From Aptenodytes patagonicus (lineage: Eukaryota; Chordata; Aves; Sphenisciformes; Spheniscidae), in NCBI RefSeq assembly GCF_965638725.1, contig NC_134949.1, positions 129,810,969 through 129,874,968 on the forward strand: a stretch of DNA of 64,000 nt, read 5' to 3'. Made by a program: the position numbers and the translations under genes. Every line of letters starts with the position of its first letter. Position 1 is the stretch's first letter. The notes under the pieces were generated by a model. That model was not told where the DNA came from and did not search any database. It worked only from the letters and a program-made list of their open reading frames with translations. Below, in pieces: positions 43,001 to 55,100 of this stretch.

Positions 43001-45604
43001 TTCCTCTTTTTATTGCAGTATTGACTGTAATTAAATGTTAAATTACAAGGACATCATTACCTGACATTTTCTCTCTTTTCCAAACAATTCCTGGAACTGA
43101 AAATTAATAAAAGGAGATACACCTTTTCAGTTCTTTGTTTAGCTCCCCTGGCTTATTTTCAGGTTTTGACAGTGTTTTCCAGGCTCTCAGTTTCACTGCT
43201 TCCTCCCTATTTTCTGGTTCCCTGAGCTTGTGTGGAGCCTTTGATGCTGCAACAGGGCAAGGTAAAGCACTGAAAAAAAGGTAAAGTACTGTGACAAAAG
43301 GACAGGCATCGTCCCAGGGATTTATGTACTGAAACATCTTTAAAATTCTTCTGAAAAACTGACTAGTTGGGAGTTGACAGTATCCTTTTAAGAACAGTTT
43401 ATGTTAAGAAATCCTGGTTAGTCTTATGAGCAAGTTTTGGCTGAGCACAAGTGCTAATGACTTTTTTGAAATGAAAAACATTTCTAAAGACAAAAATAGC
43501 TAGTACTGAAATCTCTCACAGTCATTATTTACAATTTCTGTGTGATCCCTTGTCCAGACTTATAATGATTGCATGCCATGCCAGCAGAACTTATAACTTT
43601 GTGGCTTTGTCTTTAATGCTGTAATTAAAACCAGGATGATTTTCATGGGCCCAGAATAATTTATAATTCTTGTGAGAGCTCTGTCTTTTAAGTGGCCTTA
43701 CATAAGATATAATCTTCACTGACCTAAGCATGCGGACACATTTTTTTATACTCACTGATGTTTTCATCAAGGAATCATATACCTTTGGGGTTATTTCAGC
43801 CTGATATGTTTAGGTAAAAGTATAATTTTCCCCGCCTTTCTCAAGATTCTATAATGTGTTTAAGTTATTTTTAAGTAAAACACTCCTTCTTTTTCTTCTG
43901 CCAGTATGCCTCCAAATAGCTTGCCTCTTCTAGTCCTTCTGTAAGAGTTAGACGTGCCCTTTAACAGTCCATTCATACTGTCTTTCCTCCAGCACGACAT
44001 TTTCCATTTTACCGTCCACCCACTCACAACACAGGCTGAGGACCCTGCAGCGACTCCCTAGCATTCCCAGAGCTGAGCAGTCTAAAGACCAAAACCTTCT
44101 TGTTCTTCTTAAACATGGAATCATTATGTAGTGTAACCCCCAAAATCTGATCTCCTGCTAGTTCTCCAGATTTGCTGGAGGGGTGGATGTTCCTTATCGT
44201 ACAACAAAAAGACCAGACTGGCATCACTCACACACTCAACAGGGCAGAAATGTATTATAGCAATAGCCAGTGAGGGGTAGTTATACGAGGATAGGTAGAG
44301 AGTTAGGTCCTCAAAGGCGAATTTCTTCTTATTGGAACACATAGCTATTTTTGAAGCCTGAAGTTTCGTTAACATGATTCCTCTATGGATAACTTGCCCT
44401 TTTAACTTGTCCTTAAAGCTTTTGTTCTGGGAATATTTCATGTAAGGTGTTTTGAGTCTTGAACCTGCTTGTGCCTGGTAGTATTAATAACCCGGGACAG
44501 AGAATGTTTATGTAGTGCTGAGCACCATGACAGCACTTGGTAAATAATGAAATAAATCACAGGCTTTGTTTCTGTTTAAATATTGTGTTTGCCCTCTGTG
44601 GATACAGATCTTCTGGATCCTGCTCAACAACCTCGTTTGGGTGAAACTGGATATTGCGCCAATTTTATTCCAGCTCCTTTAACGTATGGCAACAGTACAG
44701 ACAACACACTGGCTAACAATGAACTCGGAGTCCCCCATCTAAACCTTTAAGAAAAAGATGAAGTCCCTGGAACCCGCACTAAAAATATCCACCGGGATTC
44801 TTAATTTTTATACAAATACACAATTAAGGTAGAAAAGGAAAGTAGTGAATATGTCCAAATCAACAGTTACAGCATGCAGAAACCATTAGGATTCAAATTC
44901 ACTGCCCCATTCCAGGCTTTTAGACGTGCTCTGAAAATACCAGGGCTAGAAAGTTACTCTGGCTGCTACAGGGGGGATGCCCAAGCATGTGAGAGCCATC
45001 ATAGAATTAGTGACGTGAAGAAAACCCATGCTAGTTAACTGATCTGAAATGCCAAGCAGAGAGAAGTTGGCAGGACAAGAGTTACTGCATTCTATGAACT
45101 TGGCCTTCCAGACCCGCACGCAGGTGCAGAAGCCGGGGGCGGATGTGTGCTGTAGAGAGGAGCTGTATGTTTCCCTTCAGAACAGCCTGAAAGCTTTTCA
45201 GGAATCCCAGTGCTTAGGATATGTCTCAGAGAAATCATACCACGGTTGACTGTGCCTAGCTCACATATGTTTTCAATAGAAACATTGAAAATCATTTCAA
45301 GATTGAGGCGTATACATCTTAAACTTCAAGTATAAGCTGAAGAACAAATAGAGCACTGCTAAATTGGTTTCTAGTACAGCCTGAAAAAATACTCAAGATA
45401 CCACTTAATCCAAGTGATCCCATAGAAACCACCAGTATCTATGTGATCTCCTACCACCAAATCAGTCTTAAATTTGTAGGTGAGGTTACTAAATTGTCAG
45501 TCTGATTTAATCTCTTTTCCCACAGAAATGGGCAAAGCTGAGAAATACTTCATGGCTAAATTCAGCATATTTTATGTGTTTGTAATATTTGTACTTTTCT
45601 ATTT

Positions 45605-45875
45605 CTAAAGCAAACTGTGGCCTGCACTCTGACATCAAAGGGATTGAGAAAAATGCATTAGCGCTATCAATGGTGGCATACCACTTGGCTGCCTTTGACT
45701 CCAGTTCATATTGAAGTTCTAACATGTCTGGCACGGCAGCACTTAGCGGCGGCGTGACTTCGTTCAGGCCACGATAGTCTACTGTTAGTCTCCACTCTCC
45801 ATTAGACTTTCGCACTGGCCATGTGGGACTGTTAAAGGGTGATCGAGTCTTGCTGATCACTCCTTGGCTCTCCAG
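45605..45875 (-). pseudogene. pol: ERV-L reverse transcriptase, N-terminal fragment
   Basis: In frame after the TGA at 45876. It shows the early reverse transcriptase blocks: SPFNSPTWPVRK, WRLTVDYRGLNEVTPP, and YATIDSANAFFSIPL with its first catalytic-type Asp. Similarity stops after RPQFA near 45610, before the YxDD block. The sequence beyond is A/T-rich and unrelated, so the element was truncated here. Confidence 0.85.
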
Positions 45876-46395
45876 TCAATGAATCAGCTTATGGATGGGA
45901 ATCAGGGAGTCTCGGATGGTGCAATATTGCTGCCAGTGCACCGTTGTGGTAATGATCGGCGCCCGTTGTTCTTCAAACCTCAGCAATCCCACAACAGAAG
46001 GGTCCTTCGAGAGACTGGGCAAGGTAGACAGCTGTTTAGCTTCTTCCATCTCCAAGGCAGCTATACCAAAAGCCCACCCATACCCTTTTGGGTCCTTAAA
46101 ATACCCTCTCCTGAGGCAGTCTATGCCAAGGATGCACGGAGCATCTGGGCCAGTCACAATGGGGTGCTTCTGTCACCCTTTCCCAGTCAGGCTCACTTTG
46201 GCTTCCAATACAGTTAGCTGTTGGGATCCCCCCCGACACTCCAGAAATAGAGATGGGTTCTGCCCCTTTATAGCTTGATGGCATTAGGGTACACTGTGCA
46301 CCGGTGTCCACTAGAGCCTTATACCCCTGTGGGTCTGATGTGCCAGGCCATCGAATCCACACAGTCCAGTAAACCCGGTTGTTCCTTTCCTCCAC
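45876..46395 (-). pseudogene. pro: ERV-L aspartic protease region of pro-pol, broken
   Basis: This follows the gag stop in a different frame. It has the retroviral aspartic protease active-site box ALVDTGAQ (Asp codon at 46308-46306) with a hydrophobic lead-in. A frameshift near 46160 moves the frame to a second segment that contains the family-typical CILGIDCL. That segment ends at a TGA at 45878-45876. The protein is not functional as it stands. Confidence 0.8.
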
Positions 46396-46416
46396 CTGGC
46401 TGGAGGCAGGGCCCCT

Positions 46417-48245
46417 CTAGTCCTCGTCATAGTATCCATTACTCACTTCTTGTAAATGTGAGTCAAAAGTCTCTTCATTAAGATCAGAAGTAAGATCAGC
46501 CCTTCTACTCTGTCTGGGGAACTGCCTACTGGAAGCTGGAGCAGCAATTTTCCTGGAAGAACCCCCTTTTGTGATTGTTTTTCCTTGCAACTCACGTACC
46601 CATGCCTCTAGGGCCGAGGTGGATTTTCCATCCCACTTCCTCATGACCTCTCCGTGGTCACGCAGGTAAAACCATAGGGTGGCCCGTGGTGTGTACCCAC
46701 TATGTCCTCCCTCTTGAGCAAAGGAACGCTGACTCCTAATAGCCGAGATACTGGTCCGTACAGGTGTGGAGTAGGACCTATCCTCTTTGAGTTGCTGAAC
46801 CTCCCGGGACAGTTTCTCCACAGCCGAGACACAGGCCCATAGGGAGGAAGAGAGACTTTCTTCGTATTGCCGGAGTTGGCCAGCCAATTCATCCACCATT
46901 TGTCCCTCTCTGACTTTCCAGGTCATCACTGCCAATGAGTTGGCATATGACGATGGTGCGCTCCACGCAAACTTCCACCACATGGGTCGTGTGCACTTGA
47001 CTTCATCTGGATCTTTGGAGAGCTGCTCGTTGCTCAGGTCATCATAAAACACCTCCAGCATGGCTAATTCCCTCAGGTACTGGATACCCTTCTCCATGGT
47101 GGTCCACTTGCCTGGGTGACATATAAAATCTTCCTTGAAGGGATACCTTTCCTTCACGCTTGACAGGAGTTGCCTCCAGAGGCTGAGGACTTGTGTCCCT
47201 TTTCCAGTTGCTTTGTCAATGCCCCCTTCCCTAGAAAGGGATCCCAGCTGCTTGGCTTCCCTACCCTCTAATTCCAGGCTACTGGCCCCATTATCCCAGC
47301 ATCGGAGCAGCCAGGTGACAATATGCTCGCCTGGATGACAGCTGAAATCTTTTCATATATCTCGCAGCTCACTCAAGGATAGAGATCGGGTGGTTACTGC
47401 CTCGTTTATGAGTTCTGCCTCTTCTTCCTCCCCGGGCAGCAACTGGCTCTCCTCCTCCTGTTCTCGTGATTGCCCTACTCCAGGGTAGTCTGCCTCATCC
47501 ACTTCTTCCTCCGGCTCCCTCTTAGAAGAAGCTTCTTCCTCCCTTACTAAACGAGCCGACTTCCGCTTCCAAGATTTCTTCTTGTGTACAGGGGCGACTG
47601 ATACCGGCACGGGTTGGTTCTTTGGTTCAGCCGCAGGGCCTGTTGCCGGGGTTGGGGTGGCCGCAGGGCCTGTCATGGGGGTTGGAGTAGCCACAGTACC
47701 TGTTGCTGGGGTCGAAGTGGCCACAGGGCCTGTCGTTTTGTCGTCAGATCCAGAGACCTTCTCTTCCCCTTGAGGGTACTGAACAGTGTTGAACAGGGCT
47801 CGGTAGGCACGGGCCAGGCCCCAGCACGCTGCAGTGATCTGTGTCCCTCTGGAGCTGCCAGGGTGACAGCATCCTTTTTCCAAATACTTTACTAGTTTTT
47901 CAGGACTCTGCACTTGTTCAGGGGTGAAGTTCCAAAACACGGGGGTGCCCACTGGCCTGGGTACTTGCCCGTGCTATCCCACACACCCTCCCACCCATAA
48001 CTATCCAGCCTTGGGGCAGATCTCTGGATGATATTCTTGAATTGCTTATTAACCTTAGACAAAACCGAAACAATATTCCCAAGAAATACCAATAGAAGTA
48101 TCTTAACTACCCAAGGATGTTCAAGATACTGAGAAGTTATTGTAATGAAGGAGGAAACATCATAGAAGGTAGCAACGCTGCCATTCTGTCTTTCCTCCAC
48201 AAAAAACCTCTCGGAGGAAGAACTATAATTGCTAATTGTCTCCAC
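46417..48245 (-). pseudogene. gag: ERV-L gag, broken
   Basis: Capsid/matrix polyprotein remnant on the minus strand. The first part (48245 to about 47955) and the second part are in different frames, so one frameshift lies near 47955. The second frame then stays open to 46417 except for a single TGA at 47355-47353. The middle carries a Pro/Thr/Ala tandem region (PVATSTPATGTVATPTP), then an acidic Glu-rich stretch. The end is Arg/Ser-rich and closes with NGYYDED. Gag-like wording such as LLRCWDNGASSLELEGREAK follows the stop codon. No product is expected. Confidence 0.82.
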
Positions 48246-48543
48246 GAAGTGGTACTCGAAGTACAGTCATGGCTTCAGTTCAAAGCTCAAATACCAGATT
48301 AAGCTCAAGGCCAGTGTTTTAACGACAAACCTCCCAGGCAAAACTTCACTAGTCACTGCAGGCCACAGCAAACTGCAAAAACCAACACTAATCTTCAACA
48401 TGTACAGCAAAAAAAAGAGCATGATGCAGATCAGATAAACTAATATTGAGAACAGATGAATTGATGCTATGACCCGCAACTGTTAACAGATATAAATTCC
48501 TTAATATGCTCTGGTTAATCTATTGTTATCTCAAACCCTTCGA

Positions 48544-48561
48544 GCCCCACATTGGGCACCA
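48544..48561 (-). other. Retroviral primer-binding site
   Basis: Eight bases after the LTR end on the minus strand lies TGGTGCCCAATGTGGGGC. TGG at the start is the complement of the tRNA CCA end, and the position is right for a primer-binding site. I did not assign the tRNA. Confidence 0.65.
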
Positions 48562-48569
48562 AAAAGGAC

Positions 48570-48746
48570 TGTCGTGGTTTAACCTCAGCCAGCAACTGAG
48601 CACCACACAGCCGCTTGCTCACTGCCCCTGCCCCGGTGGGATGGGGGAGAGAATTGGAAGAGTAAAAGTGAGAAAACTCATGGTTTGAGATAAGAACAGT
48701 TGAGTAACTGAAATAAAGTAAAATGGTAATAATAGTAATAGTAGTA

Positions 48747-48782
<36 letters not shown>

Positions 48783-49162
48783 GAAGACTATAGAAAGCAA
48801 GTGATGGACGATGCAATTGCTCACCACCCACCCACCGATGCCCAGCCAGTCCCCGAGCAGCGATCGCTGCCCCTCGGCCAACTCCCCCCAGCTTATATAC
48901 TGAGCGCGATGTCACATGGTATGGAATATCCCTTGGGCCAGTTTGGGTCCGCTGTCTTGGCTATACTCCCTCCCAGCTTCTTGTGCACCTCTTCGCTGGC
49001 AGAGTATGGGAATCTGAAAAGTCCTTGACTTAGTATAAACACTGCTTAGCAACAACTAAAACATTGGTGTGTTATCACATTGTTCTCATGCTAAATCCAA
49101 AACACAGCACTATGCCAGCTACTAGGAAGAAAATTAACTCTATCCCAGCCGAAACCAGGACA
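48570..49162 (-). repeat. 5' LTR of the ERV-L fragment
   Basis: 593 bp bounded by TG and CA dinucleotides. The plus strand begins TGTCGTGGTTTAACCTCAGC and ends CCGAAACCAGGACA. It is the only LTR in the window. The orientation is set by the primer-binding site and gag lying on the low-coordinate side. An AAT repeat (48727-48782) interrupts the LTR. Confidence 0.88.
48727..48782 (+). repeat. AAT/AGT trinucleotide microsatellite inside the LTR
   Basis: TAATAATAGTAATAGTAGTA gives way to a pure AAT array of more than 10 units, ending at 48782. It replaces sequence normally found in the middle of this LTR type. Confidence 0.9.
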
Positions 49163-52100
49163 TGAACATAAAACATAAGTAAAGAGAATCCCTATAAATG
49201 TGTCAACTCATCATGCATTTATTATGGAATAATAATAGTTATATTAATCAAAGGATTTGTAACATTTGTCCATAACTTCATTACTGCAGAGAGCACTGCA
49301 CTAAGGAGCCTTGAGCTGGTCCAGAAGACAGGAAAGGACAAAATTCAACTGCAACAACCAGCAAATGAGGAGTTACGGTATTACAAACTGCAGCCTCTGC
49401 AAAACCAGACTAAAATGCAGAGTTAAAAGCCTCTGCCAATTCTGGAACAGAAACTAAAGTCTGCTTCTACCACCGGGAAGCGATAGCAGCCAGGAGAAAA
49501 TGGGAAGGGATCAAGAAACAGTGGGGTGAGAGACAAAAGCTAAAAGACCATCAGGATAAAAGGTGAATTTGCCATCTTAGGCGTCATCAAATGAAGGCTG
49601 CATGCCCTGTAAGTCTTGATAGTCCATCATAAGTCCATCAAAGGCCCAGCAGAGGATTTCTTGGTCAGAGTTATGCAGGAGGCCGAGCTTAGACAATCTG
49701 GATGGTTTAGGATGTGCAGTTGGAGTTTCAGCACCGTCTGCTGCCTGCTTTATGACAGTAGTTGTAGCAGTATTGAATGGTAATGGGTGAGTGAGTAGCA
49801 GCATGCTGGCAGTGCTGCAGTTGCAAGTAAGAAGAGAGGTACCCGTGTATCTTGATGGTTCAAATATGCCGCGTGTCAGCAGTGAATTCTGCGGTTTGTG
49901 TTAATAGTAGGAGCAACACAACTGTGTCTGCTTGCCATGGGGGTGGCCAGCAATCAGGCAGTCTACGTGAATGGTAGTTGTGAGGACACAGAAACGAGGA
50001 GCTGAAGGTACTGTCCGAAAAGAAATCTCTGTGGAAAGGCAAAAGGGAGATACCGTTCTGCATGTCTGGGCTAGTGTGAATTCATCAGGCTCCGTGTTTG
50101 AATGGGAGCCAGGTATAGCATACAAGTAACTCCTGTTTGTGTACCTGACCTAAATCCAAGTGTTGCTTTGTCAGGTTTTGTCTGACACGTGTTCTGTTTC
50201 CCTACTATGTAGTAACACTGCTGGAGGCTGAGTGTTAGCAATGGAAACCTGATGATTCAAACACAGAAGTATGAAGGCTGTATTGCGGCAACAGGGAGGA
50301 AGCGGGGACATGTAACCTTACCATGTATTTTATGGTGGTCAGACGTTTCAGTTCATGTTAAAAGAATTCTTATTTGGAAAGTTTCAAAGGATTAAATATA
50401 GACCATCTTCACATGCTAGATGGCAGTGAGGCTTCGCAAGCAACCCGCTTCTCTACTAACAATGCTCGTGGGGACATAATGTCTTGTTTGTTTATTTATT
50501 AACTAGTCGTTTTTCAGGATTGACATCTATCAGAGCCCAGCCGTGCACCTCCACTGCCTCCCATTCCTTGGCAACGGTCCTCTGGGTGAGAATGCACAGC
50601 CGGCACAAGTCCTCGAGCTGCCCCTGAATCCTTCCTCATCTTCAGTCTCACTGGTTTTGGGAAACACAGGAGTATTACACAAGGGGTCTTTGGGTGGTGA
50701 GATAAGCCTCTGCTATTTGAGCCTCTGCCTTAAACTACCACATTGCCATGAATGAATAAGTTTCCAGTAGCAAGGAACCAGGAACTGTACTCGATAGGAA
50801 GACTGCCAGCTCTTCTGTGATACTCGCCTCTGACTGGGGCATGAGCAAAGTCCCCCGGTATGATATCTGTGTGAACACTGAATCCCACTCACCCCTGATG
50901 CTGATGACGAGGTTGAACAGAGCAAATGCACTCTATCCACAGATGATGCCAAGATCCTTTTCTCAGTAGAAGAACAGCAGGTGAGCTTGGTGTTGAAGGT
51001 GGAGAGGGTGATGGTATCATCAGTGAGAGATGAGAAGACAACATGCAATTGAGGTTGTTGCAGTATAAGTCCACTAGGGCCCCAACCCTGGGATGTGAGA
51101 TTTTTCCAGGCAGTGAAGGCACTAAGTGTCTTTACTACTTCAAAGATCCATGTTTAAAGCCTAAACAATCAATCAATCAAATAAAAAATAAGCAGTAATG
51201 AAATGGAAAAGAAAATCCACAAGCCAAAAAAGGGGTACCAACAGGTAGCAGGGAAGAGAGAAAAACAACTTTTGGTCTAGTTAGGTGACAAATGCATAAA
51301 GTTGCTAAGAAGCAGTGGTTTTGCAGCAGCAAGAAACTCCATCTCAAGTCAAGAAGGAGTGGAGGTGAACTGCAATGAACTCAGTGCACGTTCCCCCTCA
51401 TGCTCTTAGCACCAAGCGTGGGCTACCATATATGTACAATTAGCCAAGCTCACACACCCAAGTGCATGTGTCACCACAGTGCAATGGTTACAAATGTTGT
51501 CACTCAAAGGAGAACAAAGAAATATGCGTAAAATTACCTTTTTGGAGGAAGGAGGAGGGGAGGAGGAGGAGGATGTGGCTGTAACTTGACAACCCCAGCT
51601 CAAATGACGTATCAACATTACTCTATTCCTTTGCTTACAGGAGATTTCAAGACAACATGACAGATGTGAATTTTAGAGAACATAGACTAGTCTAAACCAA
51701 GAAGCAGTCTTCAGCTTTAACTAGGACAGTACTGCTGTCCTGCTGTGGGATCACTGGGGCCCTGAGTGCACTAATAGGCCTGAGCTGTCCTGAGGAGCCT
51801 GACCTGGGACCCCTACCCCGGCACCCGCTTGTCCAGGAGCACCATGCCTGAGTCTGCACCGTGGCGGTGAGGGCACTGCCTGCCTCAGGGCTACCCGGGG
51901 CTCCCGGCTCGTCCTGCCGCATGGAGCAGCCCCACTCCTGCTGCTCCCTGGCATATATCTAAGAGTAAAACCAAAACCATCGCAAAAGCATACGCTCTAT
52001 TTAGGAATGCTGTCACGCTTGCAAAGCAAAATTAAAATTAGTGCTATTGCAGGATGACAGACGTGGAATAATAAGCCAAAAACAAATCTTGAAAGAAAGA

Positions 52101-55100
52101 AAATATATGCCTACAGTACCTGAATCAAGATCTCAGTGTACAATGTTACAGGCAGAGAGGCTGTACAAAATCTTTAGATATTTAACCACTTGTGTGTGTT
52201 CCTGTGGGGAGGGAAATGACAAATTAGTTTTCCTGTGGAGGATTCATTAGTATTCTGTCATTGGCGAGTCAGTATTTTTAGCTTAGTGAGCTCAAGATGT
52301 ATCGCGGTTTAGGCCTCAGAAGTTACTAACTCTGGTTAACGAATTAAAAGACAAAAATTGAGTGCGTTAGGAACTGTAGAGTGACTTTCCGAGATCTTTT
52401 ATGAACCATCCTCCTCGCTTTGCTGGTTAGCATTAAGTGCCTATTAACTCCATTTCAGGAAGGTGGTGATTAAACTGGGTCAAATGGAAGTGATTAGGTT
52501 GGATTATCCCTGTCACGGAAAAATTCACTGGAAGATCTAAGAGGGAGGAAATTGCCACACAGATCCCAGCAAGTTCTGCTGGAAGGTATGTGATTTTGCT
52601 TTTCTCCCTGCAAAAGAGCTTTGGCCCACCCAGGATCCCTCTAGATGCCTCAGACTTGCTTTGAATTGAATTGTTTCATCTTGGAAGTTCCTCAGGACTG
52701 GTAAGGAAAGCAGTTGCCCCAGCATCGCTCCCACTTGTGTGGCTCACCCCAGGTCTAGCTGTGCTGGATTTTGGAAGCGTCCCTGAAGACACTGAAGCTA
52801 CCTTTCCTCAGGGGTGTTCAATGAAAAAAACTCTCTTTTCATTTCTGGTGCTAAAAATTACTAAAGAAATGTTCAGGTGGACAAGGAAGAATAATACCAT
52901 GCCTGTTGGGAGGGCAAACTCTGGAAAGCCAGTGAGAGGGCCCAAAATGGAGAAAACAAATCTTGTACTTGAGACTGGGTTGAGAATTGGGAAGGCACAG
53001 GGTGCTGTGGGTATGCACGAGCACATCTGCAGCGCCTGCAGTGCTTTGGATTTGCCCAGCCCAGAGAGCAGCCTCTCTCCCATAGGCCATGAGATGGGTC
53101 TGTGCGTAGCCCGTGCAGCGAGGCCAGACTCAGCAGCCTGAGCCTCAAATTTGCTGTGTGCTAGCAACAGGCTCCTGAGAGCCCGGGTCAGGTAGAAGGC
53201 TCTGGAGCCCCAGATACGTGCTTGAAATCAGCCCCATGTGAGCATCTAACCTACACAGGCAACCTGTGCATGATTTGTGCAGCGATCCTGAGCTCTGCAG
53301 TAGAGCTCGGAGTAGACACATACCCTGGCAAGCCTCTCTCTCAGCACAGCCCCAATTTAAGGCCCCCCTCCATTATGTGATCCTGCCACAGAGAAGCAAA
53401 TATTTTGGGACTGTCACGATTGCTAAGAAATAAGTAGTATTTTATTGCGGGGACTGGCACACAGAATTCCCTGTTGGCCAGCAGCCAAGGAGTTGCTTCC
53501 TCCTGGTGACATCTCTGAATGCTATCTGCATGCTTGGCTCCGCTACTCTATTTTATTGAGATTTTCAGCAGACACCATGTCACCGACCCCTCTTGTCATA
53601 ACCCTTCACCTCTCGTGCCCTCAGAGAACTGCCCCGGGGAAATGGGGCCGGGACGTGTGTATGTGTACGAGCATGTGTATGTGCGTGCGCCTGTGCACAC
53701 AGCTGTGTTTATTTTATGTTGCATATAGAAGAAAAGAGGATTATTTATGTTCTAATCATGATGTGTTCCCCAAGCAAAATATTTTCTGCTCTGATTTATT
53801 GCTCTTTTTAGGCCTGCCCTCAAGCATTGTTCTTATATTTGGAGCCAATCACATTTTTTCCATTTGGAAATGGAAATCTTAAATGTAATGGCATATTTAA
53901 TGAAAAAAACCAACAGTTACTTGGAGGGAGGAGGAGTTTCACTTCTCTGTTTTCCCATTTTATGTTTGTTTTCTTTCTCCCATCTTTCCTTTTACTCTTT
54001 CTCCTATTTTATCTCTGAAAAAGGAATGAAAAACAGTATCTGGAGAAAAGGCAGGAGCAATTTTTTTTTCTCATTTTTGGTTAAGAAATTAGAAAAGTTT
54101 AAAAGGTTTTACCCAGAAAAAGTCCACGTGAAAAGCATCTGTCATTTTCTGATTAGCACTGTTGTACTATTGAGCAAAAGCCAACAAACCTGTCTAAATT
54201 AAAAATGCTTGTGCACTATACGGAGCCAGCATTTCTTGGTAACTACAAAAGAAATGCCTTTTTTTTTTTGCTTCATAGTGCTTTACAAAGCTTATGCAAA
54301 TGGCTTTAGAGCTTGGTTTTCTTTTTATCTCACAAATATCAAAAAAGAGAGGTTCCTCCCACCCCCAGCCTTCTTTTGCTAGAGGACTTCTTGGAGGACC
54401 AACGAAATCAGGTTAGTTTTGCAGGTTGCACTTAGGAGATACAGGAGAATGCAGATCTTTAACAAATTGAGCTTTTCTCCCATGTTTCTCAGGAGTTTTG
54501 ATTCAAACAATCTCAGAAGAGTTTTTACACAGTCTGAATAAAAATTCTTTTAAAATCCTTTTTTAAATCTTTCCCCCTTACCCCATTTTTAATTCCCCTC
54601 AGTAGCTCAGGATTCCTTTCTGTTTTGAGGCATGAAATCCCTTCGGCTCTATTGCCTACATGGCAAAAAGAGCAAGAACAAAGCAAGAGGTGATGAAAAA
54701 AACCAAAAACCAAGAAAATAATGAAATTTTCTTTTAAAAAAAAAGCTCATCCATCATTATGCCATAAGAAAACAAAAAATACCAAAACATACACTTTTTT
54801 CCTCTCTTATGGGTCACATCTATCAAGCAAGAGAAAACCCTGTGCTATTGTTTCTAAGCTAGACGCACAAACTACCCTGGCTGTAGCCTCCAGGGATGTT
54901 GTCACCAAACAAATGCTGCCATTAAAGAGTTGGTAGGAGGTCCATTAGGAGATGCAAAGAGAAAAACAATTTTGGGGGGAGTTGGGTAGGAAAAGCAACT
55001 AATAACTAAATCTGTAAGTACAGCTGGGTGCTCTTAAATTAGAAATCTTTAGGAGGTCTCCCACACATCCCTGTAAGATTGCAAGTTTGCTAAAGAGTTT

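Larger units (their letters stand above)
29901..45604. other. Intergenic region between DDX3X and the ERV fragment
   Basis: About 15.7 kb with no supported coding gene. It contains an E-box-rich palindrome at 35400-35472, a 48-bp tandem duplication at 37061-37157, a 16-C run near 37979, and a long hairpin at 39990-40069. Short ORFs occur on both strands without family matches that I recognise. Confidence 0.6.
45605..49162 (-). mobile_element. ERV-L-type endogenous retrovirus, 5' half only
   Basis: Read on the minus strand, the order is LTR (49162-48570), primer-binding site, gag, protease, then reverse transcriptase cut off near 45605. RNase H, integrase, dUTPase and the 3' LTR are absent. 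The LTR ends, the coding order and the protein wording match the ERV-L-like elements common in bird genomes. gag and pol both carry frameshifts and TGA stop codons, so no product is intact. Because the 3' end is missing, no target-site duplication can be paired. Confidence 0.9.

Noticed and set aside
47582-47895. Plus-strand ORFs with Gly/Val repeats inside the ERV
   Set aside because: They are the complement of the Pro/Thr/Ala repeat in gag.
52671-53141. 156-codon plus-strand ORF
   Set aside because: Overlapping ORFs of similar length on the opposite strand and no recognisable domain. Length is within chance for the GC content.
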